A stretch of DNA of 6,899 nucleotides from Gemmatimonadota bacterium (GTDB lineage: Bacteria > Latescibacterota > UBA2968 > UBA8231). How positions within the stretch are numbered: the stretch's first letter is position 1; each line of letters begins with the position of its first letter. A program made the translations under genes and the position numbers. Positions 1-5,673 of this stretch are shown here, piece after piece. The stretch lies in contig JAPOYQ010000379.1 in assembly GCA_026706505.1 (NCBI GenBank), positions 1 to 6,899 on the forward strand. Direction: 5' to 3'. Below the pieces are notes generated by a model. That model ran no database searches and was not told the DNA's origin. It saw only the letters and a program-made list of their open reading frames with translations.

Positions 1-24
1 ATAGACGTTACGCATAGACATCTA

Positions 25-122
25 GGTATGAGATGCTTCGACTCCGCTTCGCTTCGCTCAGCATGACAGGTGCTAGCACTCTGTTTGCCGGTCATGCTGA
101 GCGAAGCGAGGCATCTCATACC
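25..122. repeat. Imperfect long inverted repeat (dispersed palindrome, MITE/REP-like)
   Basis: The left arm is 25-67 and the right arm 91-122. The right arm, reverse complemented, matches the left arm throughout except for one mismatch and an 11-nt block (about 40-50) present only on the left, which contains an extra CTTCG-rich unit. The arms end in GGTATGAGATGC outside and GCTCAGCATGAC inside. The 23-nt loop contains a perfect 10-bp palindrome, GTGCTAGCAC (70-79). GCTGAGCGAAGCGAGGCATC-type palindromes are familiar from intergenic DNA of many uncultured and thermophilic bacteria, where they occur in many copies; that is recalled, not checked. No transposase is present, so it would be non-autonomous if mobile. 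It could also act as a terminator for a gene to the left of the window. Confidence 0.8.
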
Positions 123-143
123 ACTTCTACTGTCGGGTAGCTT

Positions 144-149
144 TATAAT
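144..149 (+). promoter_or_regulatory. Candidate -10 box for the TPR gene
   Basis: A perfect TATAAT lies 49 bp upstream of the chosen start codon at 199. No convincing -35 hexamer lies 16-18 bp upstream (the sequence there is CCACTT-like) and there is no extended -10 TG. If it is used, transcription would begin near 156, which would exclude the upstream starts at 70 and 148. Confidence 0.3.
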
Positions 150-187
150 GCTCCGATCATTGTCAAGTACGATAAGGTCGCCCAATC

Positions 188-195
188 GAGGCAGG
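188..195 (+). promoter_or_regulatory. Ribosome binding site fixing the TPR gene start
   Basis: GAGG (188-191), within GAGGCAGG, lies 7 nt before the ATG at 199. The in-frame GTG at 70 lies inside the inverted repeat and has no Shine-Dalgarno sequence. The ATG at 148 overlaps the TATAAT box. This decides the start at 199. Confidence 0.6.
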
Positions 196-198
196 CAA

Positions 199-1530
199 AT
201 GCAAAGGGTCCCGTTCTTCATCTGGGGGGCGTTGATGTGGGCATGTGGAGATGCATCAGAACTTCATTACGACGCCTGCAATCGCCACGCCGAAGAAGGG
301 CGCTATGTCCAGGCCGTTGCGGAGTGTCGCCGCGCCGTGGCAGCCGATTCCTCGCGCGCGGAAGCCCACCTGCTGCTCGCGCGCTTGCTACTCAAACACG
401 GCCAGCCCGAATTGGCAGCACAGCACTGCCAGCGGGTGATCGAACTTGAGCCGCAGCGCGCCGAGGGCTATTTCGCGCTCGGCAGGGCATTTGCGCGCCA
501 GCGCCGCAACGACGAGGCCGAAGCTGCGTATCGACAGGCCATCCAGCTAGACTCCAGTCGCGCCGCAACCTACCACCAACTCGCGGTCGTCCTCATCGAC
601 GACGACCGCTATGCGGCCGCAGGCGACGCGCTCCAAAAGGCCTTGTCGCTCCAGCCAGAAAGTGCGGTCATGCAGTACAGCCTAGGCATGATCTGCGAGC
701 GCCAAGGTCAGTACGAAGCGGCCATTGCCCACTGGCAAAAGGCCGCGCAGCTCGATTCCAGCTATGCTCAAGCTCACTACCAACTAGGGCAGATCTTCGC
801 GAAAATCGGACGCGGCCAAGAAGCAGAGGCCAGCTTGCGCGCGGCACTGCGCCAGCAGCCCGCCCACGCCAAGGCGCGCATTGCGCTGGGACAGGTGCTA
901 CTGCAACAGGGGCAACTCGCCGCAGCCGCGGCCGCTTGGCAGCAAGCCATTGCGTCCGACCCCTTTGAACCCGAGGCATTTCACCGGCTCGGCGCGCTCT
1001 ATCTCCGGCAGGGGAAGGAAGCGGAAGGAGAACGATTACTCGCAGCTTTCGCGCGACTCCAAACCGCGAGCGAAGAAATCGGGCACTACCGCTACCTGCT
1101 ACAGCTCTACCCAGAGGACTCGCACGCCCACTACAATCTCGGCGTACTCTACGCCGACCAAGGGCATCCCCAAGCCGCGATCGCCGAGTATCGCAAAGCA
1201 CTGTCCATCAACCCAGCCGACCTCAGTGCGCGCAACAACCTAGCCAACATCCTCCTCAAGCAGGGGCGGTTGGCCGAGGCCATACAAGAGTACGAGACCA
1301 TCCTCCGCTACCACCCGCTCTACGTCCGCGCTTACAACAACTTAGGCATCACGTACATGCGCAGGGGCCAGCTAGACGCTGCGGCCCAAGCCCTGCAAAA
1401 GGCTCTCAGAATAGACCCCAATTTCGCGGACGCCCACTACAACTTGGGGCTGATTTATCTCAAACAGGGGCAAACGGCCCGCGGCGAGGCAGCCATGGCG
1501 ACCTACCGGCATTTGCAGGCGCGGCCATGA
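199..1530 (+). CDS. Tetratricopeptide-repeat protein, probable lipoprotein
   Basis: This 443-residue protein is almost entirely TPR. With the start at 199, a short hydrophobic segment (residues 4-15) leads to Cys16 in the context LMWAC-G, a weak lipobox (Met instead of Leu/Val/Ile at -3), so export as a lipoprotein is plausible but not certain. Twelve 34-residue TPR units follow in strict register: eight from about residue 20 to 291, a 16-residue break (292-307) that looks like a degenerate second helix, then four from 308 to 443. Typical positions are visible, for example AHYNLG, GQ..EA, YRKAL and DP/NP at unit ends. Units 8 and 12 resemble each other (LG.xYL.QG...GE ending in LQ) and probably cap two solenoid modules. 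TPR proteins scaffold protein complexes; no partner is identifiable. It is followed by a candidate terminator, then a separate promoter, so it is probably monocistronic. Confidence 0.9.
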   Translation: MQRVPFFIWGALMWACGDASELHYDACNRHAEEGRYVQAVAECRRAVAADSSRAEAHLLLARLLLKHGQPELAAQHCQRVIELEPQRAEGYFALGRAFARQRRNDEAEAAYRQAIQLDSSRAATYHQLAVVLIDDDRYAAAGDALQKALSLQPESAVMQYSLGMICERQGQYEAAIAHWQKAAQLDSSYAQAHYQLGQIFAKIGRGQEAEASLRAALRQQPAHAKARIALGQVLLQQGQLAAAAAAWQQAIASDPFEPEAFHRLGALYLRQGKEAEGERLLAAFARLQTASEEIGHYRYLLQLYPEDSHAHYNLGVLYADQGHPQAAIAEYRKALSINPADLSARNNLANILLKQGRLAEAIQEYETILRYHPLYVRAYNNLGITYMRRGQLDAAAQALQKALRIDPNFADAHYNLGLIYLKQGQTARGEAAMATYRHLQARP

Positions 1531-1550
1531 GGCAAATGCCCATTTTCTTG
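1508..1550 (+). terminator. Candidate intrinsic terminator overlapping the TPR gene stop
   Basis: A perfect 9-bp inverted repeat, GGCATTTGC (1508-1516) and GCAAATGCC (1532-1540), has a 15-nt loop that contains the TGA stop (1528-1530) and a small GGC/GCC inner pairing. It is followed by a T-rich stretch, CATTTTCTTG. The stem is moderate in GC and the U-tract is interrupted, so efficiency is uncertain. Confidence 0.45.
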
Positions 1551-1585
1551 TTGACAAATACAAATATAGACTTTTATATCAACAA
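1548..1585. promoter_or_regulatory. Dyad flanking the promoter, possible operator
   Basis: TTGTTGA (1548-1554) and TCAACAA (1579-1585) are perfect 7-bp inverted repeats separated by 24 bp. The left half overlaps the -35 box and the right half overlaps the end of the -10 box, a placement expected of a repressor site. AT-rich DNA makes chance dyads common, and no regulator gene is in view. Confidence 0.25.
1551..1580 (+). promoter_or_regulatory. Sigma-70-like promoter of the CBM9-like secreted protein gene
   Basis: A perfect -35 hexamer TTGACA (1551-1556) is followed after 18 bp by TATATC (1575-1580), or after 17 bp by TTATAT (1574-1579). The 96-bp gap is strikingly AT-rich compared with the flanking coding DNA. 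The expected start of transcription is near 1587, leaving a leader of about 40 nt before the ATG at 1627. Confidence 0.55.
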
Positions 1586-1626
1586 AAGTTTAGCCCTCCC
1601 ACCTCATTCAAGAAAGGGACCTCAGG

Positions 1627-2547
1627 ATGAAACGCTCGTATCTCGCCCTGATCCTAGTACTTGCCGTCGCTGGAGTGGCCTTGGCCCACAACGGCGTAAC
1701 GGGTTTTATCCCTACGATTCCAGATCCCAATGCTATGGTCATCGACGGCTCTGAAGACGACTGGGCCTGGATCGATCCAGACTTCATCATCGCGCCCGAG
1801 CAGATCGAGGCTCAAAGCGGCGACGGCACTGGCCTCGGCGGCAACGGCGTCCCGGACGACTTCTCGGCCAGCTATCGCATGGGTTGGAGTCCGCCGCCGG
1901 ACAACTCCCTCTATTTATTCGCCCGCGTCACCGACGACACCCTCGGTGCAGCCGAGTCCGAGGTAAAGCGCAATTGGTGGAACGACGACACCCTTGAGTT
2001 CAACATGGACATGGACCACTCGGGCGGGCCGATGTCCTGGACGAGCACCGAGGAGGTGTACAACGGGTATCGCATCAACATCCACCCGCTGTTCGACTCC
2101 CAGCTCGGCGGCACCATTTCCATCGACTTGCAGGAGCCTGGCCTAGAGGATTGGGGAGCACTGCCGCCGTATTGCACCACCGCGGCCACTCTCCTGCCAA
2201 CGGACGCCGGCCACCTGTCGCCCAATGTCGAATACACGTACGAAATGAAAATCTCGCCCCCGTTCGTGCGCTACGACATCCTCGGCCCAGAGTCCAGCAT
2301 TCCGCACGTGTTCGCACCCGATCAGGTGATCGGTCTGCACACCCTGTGGATGGATCGCGACCGGGAAGCCCACGGTCAGCAGAGCATCTTTGGGCGCACG
2401 GGCAGCGGCTTCAACACCGCTGCAAACGGCGACCATCTGTGCGACTACGTGATCGTCGAAACCGTCGATTTGGCCAACTACCCGACCGTATCCACGGCCG
2501 TAGAGCACACCACCTGGGGCCGCATCAAAAACCACATCGGCCACTAG
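1627..2547 (+). CDS. Exported carbohydrate-binding-module family 9 (CBM9/DOMON)-like protein
   Basis: This 306-residue protein begins with a clear Sec signal peptide: MKR, a hydrophobic core (residues 5-19) and an ALA cleavage site after residue 20. The mature part reads as one CBM9-like beta-sandwich. An opening DGSEDDW (40-46) is followed by a strand, SLYLFARVTDDT (94-105), then WWNDDTLEFNMDMD (117-130) and a later amphipathic strand, YEMKISPP (205-212). This order (ligand-side Trp and Asp, LYL..VTDD, DD.LE) is typical of CBM9-like domains that bind sugars at the cell surface or on secreted enzymes. No catalytic domain, dockerin or sorting tail is seen, so it may be a stand-alone binding protein. 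Cys183 and Cys272 are the only cysteines and could form a disulfide. AAGGGA (1614-1619) lies 7 nt before the ATG. Binding specificity cannot be inferred. Confidence 0.8.
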   Translation: MKRSYLALILVLAVAGVALAHNGVTGFIPTIPDPNAMVIDGSEDDWAWIDPDFIIAPEQIEAQSGDGTGLGGNGVPDDFSASYRMGWSPPPDNSLYLFARVTDDTLGAAESEVKRNWWNDDTLEFNMDMDHSGGPMSWTSTEEVYNGYRINIHPLFDSQLGGTISIDLQEPGLEDWGALPPYCTTAATLLPTDAGHLSPNVEYTYEMKISPPFVRYDILGPESSIPHVFAPDQVIGLHTLWMDRDREAHGQQSIFGRTGSGFNTAANGDHLCDYVIVETVDLANYPTVSTAVEHTTWGRIKNHIGH

Positions 2548-2574
2548 CGCTCTGCATACCGGCAAGGCAGCAAA

Positions 2575-2609
2575 AAAGGGGACGAGGTTCAACGCACCTC
2601 GTCCCCTTT
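2575..2609. terminator. Strong bidirectional intrinsic terminator between convergent genes
   Basis: A perfect 14-bp stem, AAAGGGGACGAGGT (2575-2588) and ACCTCGTCCCCTTT (2596-2609), has a 7-nt loop. It lies 27 nt after the plus-strand stop and 29 nt after the minus-strand stop. Read on the minus strand, the stem runs into six T residues (the A-run at 2572-2577), so it should terminate the aldolase transcript best. On the plus strand the T-tract is only TTT followed by a mixed sequence. Confidence 0.9.
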
Positions 2610-2638
2610 CCATATCTTTCAATCCCGTCTATAGTCCG

Positions 2639-3520
2639 CTATGAGGTAATCTCAAGAGCCTCCACCTGCGCCAACAGGATCTCGCGCTCGTCGGGGCTCA
2701 CAGATCGCAACGGCCGCCGAGGTGCACCGCACTCTATCCCTATGCGCTGACTGACTACGGCCAAAATGCTGCCGAAATAGCCGAATTGCGTCACCGTGTT
2801 GTGAAAGGCATTGGCCCTTTTTTGGGCCGCTTGGGTGGCGGCCAGATCACCCGCTTGGTACGCATTCCAAATGGCCATCCACAGTTCCGGAGCCGCGCAC
2901 AAAGGACCATCGACCGACCCAACGGCTCCGACGGTCATAGCTGGCAACATCAGCTTGCCGCTGCCGATAAAGGCGTCTAGCCCCATGCCGACGAACTCGA
3001 TCAGATTGGCGAATATCGGCGACGAGTGTTTCAAACCGGTAGTCTGAGGCACTTCCTCGACTAGGCGCTGCATCAGGGCCGGACTGACATCGAGACCGGT
3101 GCAGCCAGGCAAATTGTAGATAAACAGTGGCCGATCGGCCGCAGCCCCCACGGCCCGGTAGTATTCTACCACGCCATCGTCGTCGCCCTGGTAGAAAAAG
3201 GGCGGCACCGCGCAGATGGCTTCCACTCCGGCTTGGGCTGCGTGAGCCGCCAATTTCTCAGCCCGCGCCGTGGTGTTGGCCCCTACGTGCATGATGACCT
3301 GGGTGCGTCCCGCATTCTGGTCGGCGGAGATCTCGGCGATGCGCTGGTTTTCCTCGTCGTCGAGCAGGACGCTCTCGCCAGTGCCGCCGGCGACCCAAAA
3401 GCCGTGTACGCCGGCCTGTATATTGAACTCCATGGTGGCTCGGAAGGCCTCTTCGTTTAGAGTGCCATCCTCGTTTTTCGGGCTGATGATCGCCGGTACC
3501 ACCCCGTGGAACTGTCCCAT
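2639..3520 (-). CDS. DapA/NanA-superfamily aldolase or dehydratase (NAL/KDG-aldolase-like)
   Basis: This 293-residue protein has the usual length for the class I aldolase (beta/alpha)8 barrel family of dihydrodipicolinate synthase and N-acetylneuraminate lyase. Visible signatures are GGTGES (45-50), which binds the pyruvate carboxylate; Tyr135 in IYNLPG; the Schiff-base Lys164 in TGLKHSS; and the glycine-rich GSGKLMLPAMTVGAVGS (186-202). Lys164 and Tyr135 sit almost exactly where E. coli NanA has Lys165 and Tyr137. The Arg of the DHDPS YNVPSRTG motif is replaced by Cys140 (YNLPGCTG), which argues against true DHDPS and for a sugar-acid lyase or 2-keto-3-deoxy-acid aldolase/dehydratase. The start at 3520 is set by a strong RBS; the in-frame ATG at 3559 would sit over the promoter. 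The gene is divergent from the oxidoreductase gene, suggesting a shared catabolic role. The substrate is unknown. Confidence 0.88.
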   Translation of the reverse strand: MGQFHGVVPAIISPKNEDGTLNEEAFRATMEFNIQAGVHGFWVAGGTGESVLLDDEENQRIAEISADQNAGRTQVIMHVGANTTARAEKLAAHAAQAGVEAICAVPPFFYQGDDDGVVEYYRAVGAAADRPLFIYNLPGCTGLDVSPALMQRLVEEVPQTTGLKHSSPIFANLIEFVGMGLDAFIGSGKLMLPAMTVGAVGSVDGPLCAAPELWMAIWNAYQAGDLAATQAAQKRANAFHNTVTQFGYFGSILAVVSQRIGIECGAPRRPLRSVSPDEREILLAQVEALEITS

Positions 3521-3525
3521 ATTTT

Positions 3526-3532
3526 CCTCCTT
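3526..3532 (-). promoter_or_regulatory. Ribosome binding site fixing the aldolase start
   Basis: On the minus strand AAGGAGG lies 5 nt before the ATG at 3520-3518. It selects this start over the in-frame ATG 39 nt upstream (3559), which has no comparable site. Confidence 0.85.
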
Positions 3533-3546
3533 AGCACCACTATTGT

Positions 3547-3552
3547 TATAAT
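3547..3552 (+). promoter_or_regulatory. Candidate -10 box for the oxidoreductase-PhyH operon
   Basis: A perfect TATAAT on the plus strand overlaps, offset by one base, the -10 of the opposing aldolase promoter. The -35 region (about 3523-3529, TTTCCTC) is poor, so the assignment rests on the -10 alone. The resulting leader would be about 65 nt. Confidence 0.4.
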
Positions 3553-3575
3553 ACCTCACCTCAGCAGCTTTCCAA
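3548..3575 (-). promoter_or_regulatory. Sigma-70-like promoter of the aldolase gene
   Basis: Read on the minus strand, TTGGAA (3575-3570, 4/6 match to the -35 consensus) is followed after 16 bp by TATTAT (3553-3548, 5/6 match to the -10). Transcription would start near 3541, about 20 nt before the start codon, just clearing the Shine-Dalgarno sequence. Confidence 0.5.
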
Positions 3576-3623
3576 TATAGGCGTCGATTTCTCCACTTCC
3601 AACACTCAGACCAGGAGGATGGT

Positions 3624-4796
3624 ATGAAAACCTATCGCGTGGCCATACTAGGTTGCCGGGGCCGCGGCACAGCCGCAGCACGCGCGTACCACGCCCACCC
3701 CCGCACGGAAATCGTCGCTCTCTGCGACCTCGTGCAAGACCTGCTCGACACCCTAGGCGACGAACTCGGGGTCGCGGCCCGCTACACCGATCTAGACGAG
3801 ATGATGGGCCAGCACCAACCCGACATCGTCGCCATTCCCACCGGCACGGAATTCCACCACTCGCTGGCGCTGCGCGTCCTCGAATACGGTGCCCACATCG
3901 ACATTGAAAAACCGCTGTGCGTCGATTGCCAGGAAGCCGACGAGGTGCTGGCCAAGGCCCGCGAAAAAAACGCGCGCATCGCCGTGCATCACCAAGGGCG
4001 CGTCGGCGTCTATATGAAAGCCGTAGCCAAAGCCCTTGCCGAGGGACGTATCGGCCAGTTGCGCCACATCCACGGCCACGGCAAGAACTACTACGGCGGC
4101 TACAACCTAATGAACATCGGCACCCACATGATCAACAACATGCTCAAGGCCGCCGGCCCGTGCCACAGCATCGCGGCCACCGCCAGCACCGCTGGCCACC
4201 CCATCACCCCGACGGATGTGGTGCCCTCTGCGCAGGGCATGGGCACCATCGCTGGCGAACACATCACGGCGACGCTCAGCTTCGCCGACGGTGTCACCGC
4301 AACCCTTCTGCAACACCGCTTTCCCACCTCGGTCAATCCGGTGATAGAATTCTGCGGCAGCGAAGGCCGCTTAGTGCTCTCGCAGCTCGTCTGGAAAAGG
4401 GACCTCGGCGCGTTCCTGCTGCCACAGCCGCACTACGCCCTCAACGACCAAAGAGAACCCTATGAAGTGCTCCCACCCATCTACTGCGCGGACTACGATC
4501 CGCAGAGTTCGGCCCACCCAGACGACTACGCCTATGTAGAGGAGTACGTCGCGGCACTCGACGAGGGCCGCGAGCACGAATGCAGCGGCCAAGCCGGCCA
4601 TCACATCGTGGAAATCATGATGGGCATCTTCGAGTCTGCCGCGTACGGCAAACGAGTGGACTTACCCCAGCAGGACCGCGCCCATCCCCTCCTGCGCTGG
4701 CGGCGCGAAAACGGCCTGCCCCCACCCGATCCCATGCCGCGTCCCTACGCCGAGTGGCTGGCGGCAGAGGATGTGCGCTTGGGGCGGAGTGGTTAA
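3624..4796 (+). CDS. Gfo/Idh/MocA-family NAD-type oxidoreductase
   Basis: This 390-residue protein has an N-terminal Rossmann fold. The dinucleotide loop is ILGCRGRGTAAARAY (8-22), and Asp35 ends the second strand (ALCDL), favouring NAD(H) over NADP(H). The family motif IEKPLCVD (94-101) supplies the conserved Lys96. The C-terminal alpha/beta domain carries LMNIGTHMINNM (162-173), with the catalytic His168; the Asp found four residues earlier in inositol dehydrogenase (IolG) is Asn164 here. Members oxidise or reduce sugars, inositols and their acids; the substrate is not predictable. AGGAGG (3613-3618) lies 5 nt before the ATG. An ATG at 3619 is out of frame. The gene is followed 30 bp later by a PhyH dioxygenase on the same strand, very likely co-transcribed, and is divergent from the aldolase gene. 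Confidence 0.92.
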   Translation: MKTYRVAILGCRGRGTAAARAYHAHPRTEIVALCDLVQDLLDTLGDELGVAARYTDLDEMMGQHQPDIVAIPTGTEFHHSLALRVLEYGAHIDIEKPLCVDCQEADEVLAKAREKNARIAVHHQGRVGVYMKAVAKALAEGRIGQLRHIHGHGKNYYGGYNLMNIGTHMINNMLKAAGPCHSIAATASTAGHPITPTDVVPSAQGMGTIAGEHITATLSFADGVTATLLQHRFPTSVNPVIEFCGSEGRLVLSQLVWKRDLGAFLLPQPHYALNDQREPYEVLPPIYCADYDPQSSAHPDDYAYVEEYVAALDEGREHECSGQAGHHIVEIMMGIFESAAYGKRVDLPQQDRAHPLLRWRRENGLPPPDPMPRPYAEWLAAEDVRLGRSG

Positions 4797-4809
4797 TTCA
4801 ACGACTGAT

Positions 4810-4816
4810 GGGAGGT
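4810..4816 (+). promoter_or_regulatory. Ribosome binding site for the GTG-initiated PhyH gene
   Basis: GGGAGGT lies 10 nt before GTG 4827. The frame is closed upstream by a TGA at 4806-4808 with no ATG between, and the first in-frame ATG afterwards is codon 52, inside the domain. GTG is therefore the only sensible start. Confidence 0.75.
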
Positions 4817-4826
4817 CAGAATCGAC

Positions 4827-5663
4827 GTGAACGACACTGAAAAATTTCTCTTCGACTTGCAGGGCTTCATCGTCGTCCGCGAGTTCCTCTCGCAGGGCGA
4901 AGTCAAAGCGCTCAACGACGCTTTTGACGCCAACTGGGACCAGCGCCGCGAAGACCCAATCGGCGACCCCAGCGGCAACATGGCTGGGCTGCATAAGCGC
5001 AGCATCTTCACCGGCATGCTTGCTTGGGAGCAGCCTCATTGCCAGCCATTCCGCGACCTGCTCGCGCACCGCAAGCTCCTCCCCTACCTCAACACCCTGC
5101 ACGGACGCGGCTGGAAGCTCGACCACGAGCCGTTAATGATTAACGGTTCCAAGGGGATCGAAGGTCTGCGCATCCACGGCACCACCAACGTCCTCTTCAA
5201 CGGCTCCCGCTTCTACGCGTACACCAACGGCCAGATGCGCTGCGGCCTGCTCGTCGTCCAGTACACTTTGCACGACCAAAATCCCGGCGACGGCGGCCTC
5301 TGCGTCATCCCAGGCAGCCACAAAGTGAACTATTCCTGCCCGCCGAAAATCACCACTTGGGAGGAGCACCAAGAGGTCGTGTACCAAGTGCCCTTAAAGG
5401 CCGGTGACATGGTCATCTTCAGCGAGAACACCTTGCACGGTGCCCTGCCGTGGCAGGCGGACCACGACCGCCGCGCTCTGCTCTATCGATACACGCCGAA
5501 GTATCTGCACTACGCCGGCGGCACGTACGAGGTCAACCAGCCAGCATGGGTGTCGGAATTGACCGAGGCGCAGCAGGCAGTACTCGAGCCGCCCTACATC
5601 TACCACCACCCCCTCATCGAACCGGACGGCGAAACCGTGGTCCGTCCACGCCGTGAGGATTAA
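4827..5663 (+). CDS. PhyH-family (phytanoyl-CoA dioxygenase-like) protein with variant H-x-T iron site
   Basis: This 278-residue protein has the length and fold signatures of PhyH Fe(II)/2-oxoglutarate oxygenases: an N-terminal FLFDLQGFIVVREFLSQGEV (7-26), DGGLCVIPGSH (155-165), GDMVIFSENTLHG (193-205) with the distal His204, and Arg215 eleven residues later for 2-oxoglutarate. The first metal motif, expected about 38 residues before GGL, is HGT (117-119), where a normal enzyme has H-x-D/E. The carboxylate ligand is thus replaced by Thr. In the neighbouring PhyH gene the distances are HTD +38 to GGL, and +11 from distal His to Arg; here they are +39 and +11, so the alignment is well anchored. 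Loss of this carboxylate is known in halogenases such as SyrB2 (HxA) and WelO5 (HxG), but a hydroxylase using another ligand or a non-catalytic protein is possible. Probably co-transcribed with the oxidoreductase 30 bp upstream. The substrate is unknown. Confidence 0.88.
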   Translation: MNDTEKFLFDLQGFIVVREFLSQGEVKALNDAFDANWDQRREDPIGDPSGNMAGLHKRSIFTGMLAWEQPHCQPFRDLLAHRKLLPYLNTLHGRGWKLDHEPLMINGSKGIEGLRIHGTTNVLFNGSRFYAYTNGQMRCGLLVVQYTLHDQNPGDGGLCVIPGSHKVNYSCPPKITTWEEHQEVVYQVPLKAGDMVIFSENTLHGALPWQADHDRRALLYRYTPKYLHYAGGTYEVNQPAWVSELTEAQQAVLEPPYIYHHPLIEPDGETVVRPRRED

Positions 5664-5673
5664 CCTCGGTCGG

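Noticed and set aside
70..198. A longer N-terminus for the TPR protein, starting at GTG 70 or ATG 148
   Set aside because: The extra residues translate the inverted repeat, there is no RBS at 70, and the ATG at 148 overlaps a TATAAT box. GAGG-N7-ATG at 199 followed by a signal-like segment is better.
194..202. The 9-mer GGCAAATGC occurs at the TPR start (194-202) and just after its stop (1531-1539)
   Set aside because: It is short and explained separately, by the start codon context and by the terminator arm; no att-like or recombination context is present.
668..1201. A 177-codon minus-strand frame antisense to the TPR gene
   Set aside because: Arg/Ala-rich composition typical of antisense frames in GC-rich DNA, no recognisable domain, and the plus strand has twelve regular TPR units.
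2143..2622. A 159-codon minus-strand frame antisense to the CBM9-like gene, and a plus-strand frame at 2151-2750
   Set aside because: Both overlap the clear exported protein gene and run through the bidirectional terminator; no motif supports either.
3521..3559. An N-terminal extension of the aldolase to ATG 3559
   Set aside because: It would place the start over the promoter, and AAGGAGG sits immediately before the ATG at 3520. The usual family N-terminus begins there.
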